A stretch of 64,000 bases of DNA, taken from Melampsora larici-populina 98AG31. Lineage: Eukaryota > Basidiomycota > Pucciniomycetes > Pucciniales > Melampsoraceae. Location: assembly GCF_000204055.1 (NCBI RefSeq), contig NW_006768788.1:1067115-1131114 (forward strand), written 5' to 3'. Numbering within the stretch: the stretch's first letter is position 1; every line of letters starts with the position of its first letter. Under the pieces are notes generated by a model that saw only the letters and a program-made list of their open reading frames with translations, had not been told where the DNA came from and ran no database searches. Positions 45,460 to 57,211 of the stretch are shown here, in pieces. Made by a program: the position numbers and the translations under genes.

Positions 45460-47225
45460 ATGTCTTACCTTTTGCTCGGCCTTAACTTGCCTGCACGATT
45501 TGGACTTGATCCTTGGTTTGTCATGAAGAGAGCTGTAGCACTTCACAACGCCACAGTCGCATGTGCATCATCGGACAATTCACAGCAGGTAAGCTTTTCT
45601 TTTGCTTCTTCATCTGATCAATGACCAGTCAGCTAATTTTCTTCATTGTTTCTCATAACAGAATGCCTATGAATTGCTCCTCATCAGTCTTTGTAAAAGT
45701 CCAAAACTGATCGCATGGAATTCGACTTCAACCCATCAGGTTTGTCGACTTTCATATTTCGTGGTTTTCCACTTGTTGCTTTCTTGCTGACATTTTTGGT
45801 ATTTAATAGTCTGAAGTCTCAGAAGAAAAGTCAATCAAATCTTCCCCTTGTGTTGCGCTACCTTCCCAAAGAAAGCGTCCTGTTCGTCGACAAAGACTTG
45901 CAAAAATCTTGATCTCGGATGAAGATTGCACTTCGGATTTGGCTTTTGTCACCAAAGTTGATCCTACTTCGACTTCACTCAACCGAACAACTTCTTTCAT
46001 CCCGCTCACTGAGGAGCAATCTGAAAACTTTCACATTTTCAATGAGTTACTCGCCGAACACAGTGTTTCAACAACCTCAGCCCCTACACTTCCTACCTCC
46101 AAGTCTCCCTCACTCGTTCCAAACTCATCCCAAGGAACAAAAAGATCACATTCAAAATCACAACTTTTTGCCACTCCTGAACCAGTCTCAAAGAAATCAA
46201 AACCAACACTTCATTGGACTGAGATCTTAGATGATCTAATGACGGCGTCTGATTGGGAAGAAGCAGAAGAAGAGCTAAAGAAAGAAATCAAACCATTAAT
46301 TAATACAACTTTATTTGATCAAACCCTTTCTTTCATCCCGCTCACTGAAGACGAATCTGAATTTTTTTTTATCTACAATGAGTTACTTGCTGAACATCAA
46401 GTATCTACAATCTCGACCCCTTCAATTTCGACTTCCGAACTTGCCTCAATCACTCATAACTCACCAGTTTTCACCCCTCGGTCATTGATTTCAAGGAAAC
46501 CGAACCCAACACTCCACTGGACTGAAATCTTAGACAATTTAATGACCGCTTCTGATTGGGAGGAAGCGGAGGAAGAGTTACGGCAAGAAACTGATAAAAT
46601 GGCATCAATAGAGTTCATGCCTCTTACTTTAGTAGAATCTTCCAACTTTGATATCTTCAACGAGTTGGTTCTCGAACATCAAATTTTAGAGACTTTGAAA
46701 TCTTCTACTTCTAGTACACTGGCTACTACCTCATCCTCTTCATCTTTCAACACGACAACTTCTTCGAATTCGAAACCTTCAAAATCTAGCTCAAAGAATC
46801 TCAAAGATACTGAAGGACAACTTCATTGGTCTGAAATCTTGGATAATTTGATGACAGATGAAGATCGACAAGAAGCCGATGAATCTTTCACCATCACTCT
46901 TCCTTTCTCTCAAGAAAGACGTTTAGAGTCTTTTACAATTGATGAGACTTATTCTCTCCCATCTACACCCTCTTCGAATATCCATTCATCTTATTCGAGC
47001 GCTCAGAATACTCATTCTCTACCAACACCTGTAGAAGAACTCAAAGATCCGTTCAGTTTAATTAATAACAATCATCAAAACTCTTTCTATCATTCAGATA
47101 TCAGTTTTGAGATTGTGAAATCTTGTTTAGAAGAAAATGATGATTTTACAACCGATCTTACTAGTTTGAATCTCGAAAAATCTATTTTAAATCTTGATTT
47201 CGATTTTGAAAATTCTTTCTGTTGA
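45460..47225 (+). CDS. unrecognised protein with three paired repeats (FIPLT...NELLAEH and LHWTEILDNLM)
   Basis: Three exons: 45460-45588, 45662-45739 and 45810-47225, totalling 1,623 bases and 540 residues. I recognise no family. The protein carries three repeat units, each of two modules. Module one is FIPLTEEQSENFHIFNELLA (unit 1), FIPLTEDESEFFFIYNELLA (unit 2) and FMPLTLVESSNFDIFNELVL (unit 3). Module two is LHWTEILDDLMTASDWEEAE, LHWTEILDNLMTASDWEEAE and LHWSEILDNLMTDEDRQEAD. Linkers are Ser/Thr-rich and variable. The N-terminal 100 residues are separate, with a basic patch (QRKRPVRRQR) that could be a nuclear signal. No signal peptide is evident. Amphipathic acidic modules joined by disordered linkers suggest a peptide-binding or transcription-regulator-like scaffold, but this is only a guess. 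Confidence 0.72.
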
Positions 47226-49920
47226 TGACTCAACAGAAGAATTGAGTATGTACCTAATAGAAATCTTTTTTGAAAAGTTTAAAATACAAAATGCTTCATA
47301 TAATTTCCTACTATGTATCTGGCCTGATTTGTCTTATTTTTCCTTATTTTCCTCGTTTGTGTTTTTCTCTATTCGGTTTCTTTCTGATTTGTAATTTTCT
47401 TTTGGATCGTAATGAAGCAATTTGACATCATTCATATAACTGAGCCTGAAGAAGGATTGAGAGAAAGTGAGAGGGACCTGTCTTGTAAGGTGATAAAGTG
47501 TGACCTAGCCTAGAGCCTTTACATAGTCTTCGTACTTGATTCCAAGAAATCAGATCCATGACTTGTTTTGCCTTTCTCGTGTTCAATGATCCCTTACATG
47601 ATATTTACATCCTCTAGGACTCGCCATCCATGATCGCCAACTGATTTTGCAAAGTTGTGCACCCAAATCACGATGGGGTTCGATGCCTTGCATATGGACC
47701 GATATGTTGCGTTACGGTGTCGCAACCTTCAAAACCGTCAATTCGATCACCAAATCAAGTTTCATGAACACGGACTATATACCCATAACCTTGAAGAAGA
47801 TTCAACTTCAAAGGTAATGTACCACTAAAACCCCCCAAAACATCCACTCTTGGCTGTGTTTAGATCCCATTAACAACTGAACTTTGAACTTCTTCATTTT
47901 CTTTTCTCAATGTCCAACATATAAAAAGAGTTGTACCTATAACCAATGAATCTGATTTCCTCAACTCTATCTTTCCAAACCACCTATACATTAAAAATTA
48001 AAAAATAAAAGAACTGATCCAATACAACCCACATCCCTTCTCAAAGAAAAAACCCTAAATCCTCTACACCATCTATCACAAAAACCCCACCCCACCCTCC
48101 AAAAAAACTACATCTTTGATCAACTTAAATTAGTTTTTTGCCAATATATTGTACCACCAGAAAAATCTGAATGATATCAAGACCTCTAGGAGTAACACCG
48201 GTTGATACATTTTGGATATTGGACTGACCAAAGAACATTGGTGTTTAAAACATGATTTCAGCAAAAAGATAAAGCCTACCACAATCTGAACTCTTGTCAT
48301 ACTGAAAAAAAGTCAAGGTTAGGGACTGATCAAGCTTTTACTGATGACTACATGATAAGATGGAAGAGTTGACACATGGCACATATCCGAAAATAATTAA
48401 TGTGGACCACACCACACTTTTGTGCTTGGTTTTCATGCACAGATAGCTATACTTATAATAGGAGTAGATATGACTGGATGGAGAGCTTCAATTAAATGCT
48501 ATTTTCACCAAGAACAACACCTCTGATTCACAATCCATACTTATTTGATCTAAAGTGCTACTTGAATGAGTTAAGAATTTGGAAAAAATCTTACTTTGAG
48601 TTGTAACAAAGATGAACAAGTTCCAGTATGTGTTAACTGTAGGTTGATTCAAGTCAAGAAATGCAAGCAGCATGACACAGAGTCACAACAGGTTTTTCAG
48701 GGTTGCTTGCTCCTGAAATCTTTTGATCACACAGTCACAAACACTCCAAAATCAAGTTTCAGGGCCTTGTAAAAAACAGGGCCACTGTTTCCCAACACTC
48801 ATGTTTCTTTTTTTCAGCGCCCAACAGTTCTCTTTTGGTTGTCTGCCCTTTTTTACTTGCCTTGGAGAAGTTAAATGCCTTGTTTCAGTGTTTTATTATG
48901 TAGTTTTTGGCAACTTAATTCATACCTGATGAGAACAAACTTTCACATCCAGCTGCACCACAAAAAGCAAAAAATGCAAGGTAAACTTTTTTTCATCATT
49001 TGGACCTCACAGTCATAAGAACTGTAAGGCTAACTGAGTGATTGCAAAACTGTGAACCACCTCTCGAGGTGGTTTGCAAACTTATAATTATACTTATAAT
49101 CTCAAGTACTCAAAGAACAATGGATGTGAAAGCACTTCTTGAACTGCCCTAGTAAGTCTCTCAAGAGAATGGTTATTGGCATCAAATTGACTGCTTGATG
49201 GTTTCATATTATTACATCTAAAATCTTGACCAGAGTTTTTGATGAATTAAATTGTGTTGATCCATTGATACTCAATTGTGAAGAAAGTTCAAAGGCTCCT
49301 CCAGCAAAATCTTCAAAGATTGCATCCTGCTCAAAAACTCCAATCAGACACACAAAGCCTCCAATTTCGAGTAATAAAAATCAGGTAAATCTAGTTCTTC
49401 TGACCTGAAATTGATGTGTGCATAGAATTCAGTCAGCACCCACCACATGTTCCTGAGCATATGTTTGCAAAGCTCTTGTACATCATCAGGCACCCTTCAA
49501 ATCAAAGCCACTCCTTCATCATGATCCTCTTAATGTTTCCTTATGTCTCCTTGCATCACCTGAAAAAGAACTCTGAACCCCATTCATAACCAAATTTATC
49601 CATGCTGTATTCCTTAAACAATTTATTAGGACAATCTAGATCATCAACTTTGTGTAGTATATTGGTCATCTTAACTTGAATGATGGATGGAGATCTGTAG
49701 ATTAAATTGGTTTGAATACCTTGTCCTATTGTGTCAATATCACAATGGTTCAGATTGGTTTAAAAAATCTGAATGGATTGGGTTTGGTTGATCTCTCTTG
49801 GTTACATCACAATCTATTGCTAATAAAATGGTGAATATTGTGACTTATTCACATAATATCTCATATTTGTGTAGGATTCAAGGTCTTTTGTGGAGGTCCT
49901 CACAATCCAGTCGGATGGTG

Positions 49921-50123
49921 TCTTGGTCTTGTCCTTTGGCATGATTGGAGGTGTTGGGGTGTAAGAACAGACCAATAAAGTCCAAGCACAGAGGAAAAAG
50001 CTAAAAGCTGGTGCTGGGGTGCACCCACCATATGTTTCAACTTTATGTGTGTGCCTAAAAGGGACATTTTTTGTGCCACACCCACCACTTGAAATTGAAT
50101 ACTGATCAGTGATAGATGCCTTG
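49921..50123 (+). repeat. dispersed ~200-bp direct repeat, copy 1
   Basis: Starts TCTTGGTCTTGTCCTTTGGC and contains GGGGTGCACCCACC and GTGCCACACCCACCAC. Related to copy 2 at 52792-53003 with about three quarters of bases shared by eye. No coding frame. It may be a solo LTR or MITE remnant. Confidence 0.65.
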
Positions 50124-51547
50124 CCAAGCCATAATTTTGGTTTCCACTCTTTTGAGGGGGCTTTAGTCTGGGCTTATCTTAGCTGATCTATGTCTCAAAC
50201 AAAAACCCCGTCCAAAAAAAGAATTTTGATTTAAAATTGAAACCTTCAAGTTCTTATATATATATCATTACAATCAAATTACATATCATCAAGTTTTCAA
50301 AAAAATCAAATTATTAAAAATGCTAAACAGATTTTTTTATTATCTCATCACAAAAAACCTTTAATAAAAGAACTATGAGTGATGTATCAAGGGATACCTC
50401 TATTCCCAAGCTTTATCAAACGTGTGGATACCAAAGATGGAGTGATTGGCTTCCATAAGATTATTTGTAAATTATCGGATTGTCAAGTGTTTCCTGATCA
50501 TCAAGAATATCATTGTAAATAAATCAAAGGTCCTTGGACCAAGTTTCACTGTTATCAACTAAAAAAAAAACAGGAGATCAAAAAGAGACTATCATCCATG
50601 CGCTTTTCTCTCCAAGCTTGGAGGGATGGTTTTTTCTTACACAGGATCTAACTATCCTGAGCAGAGGTTCTAGGTTTATGAGGGTGCAATTGTCTACCTT
50701 GCCCTAGAAGGAGTCCAGGGAGAGGAAGACGTGCTACGGGAGGAACCTAGAGTTCGTGAGCCTGAGGAAGCTTCTACGAGCTTCCTTCTTGCAAGGCTCT
50801 ACACAAACTAGTCTCTCAAGAGACGGGCAAGAAACCCTTCCAACCACCGGGGGGGTGGGAGATGAAATCTAGCGGGTTCACAAGAGGTTCTTACCACAGA
50901 AAGAGAGCACCAACAAGGGAGAAAACTGTGAGGACAAGATTGGAGGATGAGACAACGAAACAGAAGACAGATACGATTCCTCACATCACTTTGTGAAAGT
51001 TGTAGAAGGTCTTTCCTCCAACCGTGCCTGAGAGGATGACCTCATCCAGGGCATGTCTTGGGCAGGTGTAGGTCATGTAGTCTGTTCACTTCTCAGCTTT
51101 GAAGGTGTCCTGTAGCTTGTGCTTTTATGATATATTCGACAAATCTTTTTTGGGGCATTCATTGAGGTCTGGTGGCGCTACATCTATACATTCAAATTAT
51201 TGGTTGTTGGTCTTCTGAAGCCTTCTGTATTTATATAAGAGGCCATGCTGCTTTAAGACTTCCAAAAAAATCATGTTATTGGGAAATCAAGTCATGTAGG
51301 GGCTTTGGTTATTTTTCAGTAACAGTGAGTTTTCTCTAGTTTTTTTTTTTTTTAAAAATATATTCTGTGTGAAGATTGGTTGTTATATTCAAAGATGGAC
51401 CCTTCTAGTATATATTCTTTGCTGCATATTTGGGATTACCTCACAAACTAACAACCTTATTGGTGCTGGTATTTTTGTGCTTTGAATTAACTTCTCCTCC
51501 CCTCTTCACCACTCTTAAAGCCTATGTTCTTTGCAGGCGGGTCGGAG

Positions 51548-51643
51548 AGGGTGTTGTGTGTATGATGTTAATTTCAAACAAAAGTTTTAGCCCAGTCACA
51601 CTCATGGTTATGTTTGTACTTCCGTAAGTACCAGGAGGATATT
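51548..51643 (+). repeat. ~95-bp direct repeat, copy 1
   Basis: GGGTGTTGTGTGTATGATG through CAGTCACACTCATGGTTATG to GTACCAGGAGGATATTTC. Repeated at 52233-52325 with few changes, about 685 bases apart. Possibly the ends of a short non-coding LTR-like (TRIM) element. No TG...CA ends could be fixed. Confidence 0.6.
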
Positions 51644-52232
51644 TCTAGTTGTAGGTAACTAGTTACTTACTGATTGGAATATTTGGGGAATGAATAGGTT
51701 TTCGGGAAAGTCTGATGTAATTGACGGGTTGGTTTTTTATTTAGAATCAAAAAAATTGGTGGTGAAATGACATCACTTGTTTACCACTCCAATCATCATC
51801 ATATCTTTTCCTTTTACCTATTTCACTTTCCTCCAATATTCTCAACCTAGTATCTCCTAAAAGATATCTTAAAGTTCTAGTTCCTTTTTTTTCTGAAGCC
51901 CTCCCTCTCCACCCTATTGTGTTCTGTTAGAAATCCTGGTGGTGTAGAAGTTATTTCGAGATGATATTATACTTACCTGGCTTGTTATTTTTATGTTTTT
52001 GCAGTTATGTTGTTTTCTTATGTTTTTTCTCTCCTGTGTGATGAGTTGTTTGGTTATAAGTTCAGATAGCAAAGAATTTTTATTCTTTATTTTTATTTGT
52101 ATTTTTTTTATCTATACATGTTTAGTGGTTTGTCACTTATACTATTATATCCTTTAGTATCTTTATTGTTACATTATTAGTGTCTTATTCTACATTGTCT
52201 TTAACTTGTATTTTACGCCAAAGCAACCCCGT

Positions 52233-52325
52233 AGGGTGTTGTGTGTGATGTTGATTTCAAAAAAAAGTGTTGGCCCAGTCACTCTCATGGTTATGTTTGT
52301 AATTCTGTAAGTACCAGGAGGATAT
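52233..52325 (+). repeat. ~95-bp direct repeat, copy 2
   Basis: GGGTGTTGTGTGTGATGTTG through CACTCTCATGGTTATG to GTACCAGGAGGATATTTC. Pairs with 51548-51643. Confidence 0.6.
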
Positions 52326-52791
52326 TTCCTCTCTTATCTCAGGGGTGTTGTACATTTGCTGTAATTCTATCAATTGGTCTAACTCTGTTCTTGCACTGCC
52401 AACATATTTACCTGGGATTGAAACATCTGAGGTATCCTTGGATTCCAACCCTTGGAGAGAATCTTTTCGAGATTTTGATCTGACAGTATCCACTACCACA
52501 ATATCTGTAAATACTTTATCAGAATTGGAATTGTTGGACAAAGCAATGTCAGTCACAATTTTATATAACTTTGTTCCTTGACTGCAATATTGTTGAGCTC
52601 TGCTGAATCATCATAAAAAACTTTTTCTTGAGATTCTTGGAGTTGTTCAAGGAATTTGAATTTGAAATCTGTTGGTTTTTTGTTTTTGGAGCTTAATCTT
52701 TTGGGATTTTGACTGTAGATAGGCCACTTGGGTTTTTGGCTTGAAAATCCATCTCAATCTGACGCATCATCTTCAATGTATCAACTTACAT

Positions 52792-53003
52792 TCTTGGTCT
52801 TTTCCTTTGGCCTGATTGGAGTTTGCAGGGTGTAAGGACAGCAGGATAAATTCCAAGAATGGAAGAAAAAGCTTGAAACAGGTTCTAAGGTGTGGTTCTG
52901 GGGTGCGCCCACCCCATATTTTGAGTTTTTTGGGTGCCCAAAAGGGATGATTTCTTTTCCGCACCCACCACAGGAACATTAAGTAGAGCTTGGATGCCCC
53001 TCA
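52792..53003 (+). repeat. dispersed ~200-bp direct repeat, copy 2
   Basis: Starts TCTTGGTCTTTTCCTTTGGC and contains GGGGTGCGCCCACCCCA and CCGCACCCACCAC. Pairs with 49921-50123, about 2.87 kb apart. The GGGTG/CACCC inner pairs give each copy some self-complementarity. Confidence 0.65.
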
Positions 53004-53944
53004 TAGAAAAGGGCAATCAAGAGATACTATTACTCCTCAGCCAAATTTTGGCTCTTGGCATTTCCTTTGATTGGCTGCTTAAATGAAGCTTTGATTGGAG
53101 CCAAAACCCAAGAATTCTCAAATTTTAATCTTTTAGATATTTATATCTGCTGGTTGTGCTTGAGACAGATGTGTAAATGACTTAGAAGACTCTAGTACCT
53201 ATAAATATAGTGTGTGTTATTAGCACTCTTCTCCAACAGCTCAGGTATGCAGACTTTGCAAACCTCAAACCAATAAGCAGAAATGATCAAAATGAAAAAA
53301 ATTCAGACTGGTGGAAGGTGGTGAGAGAATTATTGTAGTTATACGCAAAGGTTTGTGGGGTAAAATTTGATGTGAGAAAACAATAGGTAAGCTCAAAGGC
53401 TCTAATGATTGATCTAATGGAATTTCTAATATGTTTGTTGAGTGATACCAGTAAGATGGTCAAAATGGTGATTCTAAGAAAGGTCACTTACTCTCTTTCC
53501 AATATGTAAGGAAAGAGATTCATTTTCCATAGACACAATCAGATACATATAAGGGACAATAATTTGAGCAAACATATTGGGATTGATGTGCAATAATGTT
53601 AATGGGAGTTCTAAGCTACTCTAAGGACAACCAAGAAATATAGCACACTACTACACTGAAAACAACTTATCAGTACTCAAGTCTTGATTGTCTTTGAACA
53701 AAATGGCCAAGGGCCTTGCAACATATCAACTTGTGTGTATGTCATGATAACCTTTGTGACTAGTACCCAAGGATTGGAAGGAAACCTCAACATCAAGGAA
53801 TGCAAGGAAGCTATGTTTTGGTCAGAATTTTTCATTATGGTGGGTGACAGCCAGAAGCACAAAACCAAAGACCGGGTATGTAATTACAACAACAAAAAAC
53901 TCAAATTCATCAGTCTTATAAAACTTGAAAAAACAAGAGCTTTG

Positions 53945-54126
53945 TACAGTCAACTCCCTTTAATTACATACAGTTTGGCGGGTGGTTTTTGCATGCAATT
54001 AAAGGAATATGCACTTATATGTAGACCTCATTTTGGCTGGAAAACCCCCTTTTGGTGGCAAAAAATCCTATGCACATGGAGAATTATGCACTTACAGGGA
54101 TATCAACTTAGAGGGAGTTGACTGTA
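53945..54126. mobile_element. 178-bp pogo/Tc1-type MITE with TA target duplication
   Basis: The element at 53947-54124 begins CAGTCAACTCCCT and ends AGGGAGTTGACTG, flanked by TA on both sides (53945-53946 and 54125-54126). The inverted repeat extends about 18-20 bases with small differences. No coding capacity. TA duplication and a CAGT start fit the Tc1/mariner-pogo group. It lies about 180 bases upstream of the uS12m start codon, so it may contribute to that promoter. Confidence 0.85.
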
Positions 54127-54304
54127 ATGTGGTCCGCTGAGGATAATTTTGAAAGCGCCGGGTGCATAAACTGTAGTTTACAAAACACTGTTTCGCGGTT
54201 AGGTTTGAACTCTGAACCAATTTATGTATTGTAACCGGATCGAAACTTGAAAGTAGAAGGACTCATCTCACAACTTATCTCATTCACGATCTCTCAAAAA
54301 CTCA

Positions 54305-55045
54305 ATGGCAAACCAGCTCAAACGATTGGTTTCACTTACTCCTTCGTCTTTCTCTCTTCGACCTTCTCTGGAACAAATTCTACCTCGTTCTTTGATCGGC
54401 TCATCTACACCAACATGGATTAGAATCCTATCATGCCAATCTCAAGTCAACCAACTCCGATCATTTTCTAACACTCAAATAAACTCATCAACAATAAATC
54501 AAACAATAAGAGGATGTAGAAAATCACCAATCAAAGAAGTCAAAACACCTGCATTAGAAGGTTGTCCACAAAGAAAAGGAGTTTGTTCTAAGATTTATAC
54601 AATGAAACCTAGAAAACCAAATTCGGCTGTTAGAAAGGTGGCTAAAGTTAAATTAGCCAATGGCAAGACTATTGCTGCTTATATTCAAGGAGAAGGTCAC
54701 AATTTACAAGAACATTCAGTCGTTTTGGTACGTGGTGGACGAACGCAAGATTTGATTGGGTTGAGGTAAGTCGATAAATATACTACGGAGATGTTCGGGC
54801 CCTGGGTATAAAAACTTCAAGTCTTGATCCTAATTCAATTCTCACGTAGGTATAAGATCATTCGTGGGGCTTTGGACTTTGCAGGTGTAGTAGGAAGAAG
54901 GACCTCACGGTCTAAATACGGAGGTCAGTTTCAGATCCTCTTGCGATGTGATATCACTGGTCTCAATAACGGGATGGATGTTTTTTACTGATGTGGTCCT
55001 CCCATTGAAATCTTAACAGTCAAAAAACCGAAGGACCAACCATAG
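54305..55045 (+). CDS. mitochondrial ribosomal protein uS12m
   Basis: Exons 54305-54765, 54850-54923 and 55020-55045, totalling 561 bases and 186 residues. The first ~60 residues are Ser/Leu/Arg-rich, as in a mitochondrial targeting sequence. The conserved body has [56 protein letters not shown], then across introns [20 protein letters not shown] and SKYGVKKPK. uS12 sits at the decoding centre of the small subunit. The usual [10 protein letters not shown] loop reads [10 protein letters not shown] here, a Pro-to-Gln change. The three-exon model restores the canonical C-terminus exactly, which supports both introns. The first Met at 54305 is used because the upstream sequence is not open. Confidence 0.94.
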
Positions 55046-57211
55046 ATATCGTCCAATTCATTGTCAACCACGTCGTATCTCCAAGGACGCCTTGAGCCGA
55101 ATACCTTACCTGGCTTTCAAAAAGGTACTCCGATCAGTATGGGCATCAGTCGGTGTTGCTTTTGACAGTGGTGAAATGGACTCGCCTTACCGATTTAAAA
55201 GCCTTTCGACTCCTGGCTATCTCCTATATTTATGAGCTTAGGAAGAAACCTTTCTTGAAAATGGTGTCAATGGACCGATTTGGGAACTTCATCTGCCCTG
55301 ATCGCCGGCTTTGACTTGTGCAAATATGATATGGTATCCATTCTCTTAGTCCTGGCTCCAATAGTGATCTTGATAAATTAGATATTGGTATCGATTGCAG
55401 GACTTCATTTATGACCTGTTGACCATATTTGTATGGTTCGTAAGAAGAGTGACAAACCTCTCGTATTGACCAAGAAGCTATACTGCCTGTTGACACTGAG
55501 GATGGTTGAGCACCTATCAGGGTAATTGTTGGCTATTGAGCCAAACATCATACTGCATAACTCAACATTCAAGTCATTTCAGCAAATTCTGCTCAGTGAT
55601 CTGGTTCCTAGCCTGTTTGACATGACCTTCTCAAATCGCCTTTGCCAAAGTTCAAAATATGTCGTGCTCATACCATTTTCAGAAGATAGAGCGGACCAGG
55701 ACGCTTGACTTCAAAGTTCAAACGAGTGAGCCGTCTACAACGCTTATTGCTCTGTCTGACAAAAGCCTCGAACAAATACACTGATTTGAATATCTGAATG
55801 ACACGACTTTTCCACATTGTTTCTAAAAGTATTGAATACCCAGAAGATAACTTCAGTTTGATTTATATGACCACTTTTTTTCACCAGTACAATAAGAATC
55901 CTTGAATGATATGTATATTTATTGGTACGCTACTTGGGTTTATGATGAGAGCTGATCCATTCAACTTGCCATCCTAGGGTTGAGCTTCAAATGGCTTGAA
56001 TTTCTGTGAACCCATTTCCCTCTAACTTTCATTTGAGGCATTCGAAATCGATTTTTCCATAATTTTGGGGTCTTCTCTTCAAGGCTCTTGTTGTTCTTGG
56101 AAACGGCGCTGTGATCGAAATGGCAAGAATCAGACCTCGGGCCCCAAATCGATACGACTTATCAGTTTAGAAATTTCTTTGGTCAATGATCAGAAGTGAT
56201 CTAATTTCAAATCAACCACCACTCTTGACCATATCTCACTCTCTAATTAGAAAAGAGAAATTGCAAGGTTTTTCACGAATCAAAACCAAGAATTGCGTAT
56301 CACCAGTTTACCTACGAGCGAAACATGTTAGGGTACCTTCACAGCATTCAATTAACCCAAGCAGCAAGTGAGTCTGGAAGAGCCGGTTTTCGGGTATCAT
56401 CTTGCCAGGTTTTCACACATCAACTTCGAATAGATCATCGATCATGAATAAAGTTGAGAATAGATCAAACTATATACGTTTTCTTATTTTAGCCAAGACT
56501 GAAGTTTTTGATCAGTAGATTCTTGAGTGAATTGTCAAAGTTCAAATCCTCATTCGATTCTCACTTTCATTCTCAATGATGATTTGATCAAATCAAAGAT
56601 CGGATTCGGATAACTCATAACCGAACAGTTTGATGATGTAAGAGAAAAGGACTGATTTGAAAAGAGACTTTGTCTTTGAATTCTAAACGAACCGAATTGA
56701 GTTCTCAAGTTGTCGCAAGATCAAGTTCTCGAAGTTGCCGGTTCATCTGATCATCTCTTTCTTTCTTTTGAATTCCAAATCATAAATCAGAGAAAACGAT
56801 CAAGAAGTTCATGTAGAGGATCCCTGACAGAAAGTTTGGGGTGTAAGTCGAATTCATCATAAGACTTGAGCTATAGATTAAGAGAGAAAGAGAGATTGAT
56901 TCGATTCGAAAGTGTTGATGACTTTCGTAAGCCAACTCAAAGACCAAAGCATCTAAGAGCCAAGTCGAAAGAAGATCATGTGAATCGTTCAAGAATGTGG
57001 ATTAAGATTATGTAATTGGATTCAAGACATTTGACCATGACTTCAAGTTCACCCAGTGGAATGGGATTCGTGAGTCATTTCCTCAAAGGTATAAAGTCAC
57101 ACTCTTTCCTACCATTTGGAAATCCCATCTTCGCACCAATCTACAGTTCTATCTAGCAAACCAATTCTATCAAACTTTTCCATTTTCTTTCTCTAAGATC
57201 AAAAATTAAAC
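55046..57211. other. intergenic stretch between uS12m and the SDR gene
   Basis: No gene is recognised on either strand. The last ~200 bases (CT-rich, from about 57,090) are the probable promoter and leader of the dehydrogenase gene. Short frames near 55,230-55,496 and 56,186-56,371 have no family resemblance. Confidence 0.45.

Larger units (their letters stand above)
47226..53944. other. 6.7-kb gene-poor region of repeat remnants
   Basis: Only short, unconvincing frames are present. Two direct-repeat pairs are listed separately. The stretch 50,590-51,070 is GC-richer and resembles the transcribed edge of an old LTR element. The rest is AT-rich with homopolymer runs. No RNA gene or intact transposase is seen. 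Confidence 0.5.

Noticed and set aside
53684..54121. ORF of 145 codons ending at 54121
   Set aside because: Its second half is the MITE at 53,947-54,124, and the first half is AT-rich and lacks any recognised domain.
56530..56560. Possible tRNA T-loop (AGTTCAAATCC)
   Set aside because: No matching acceptor, D or anticodon stem can be drawn upstream.
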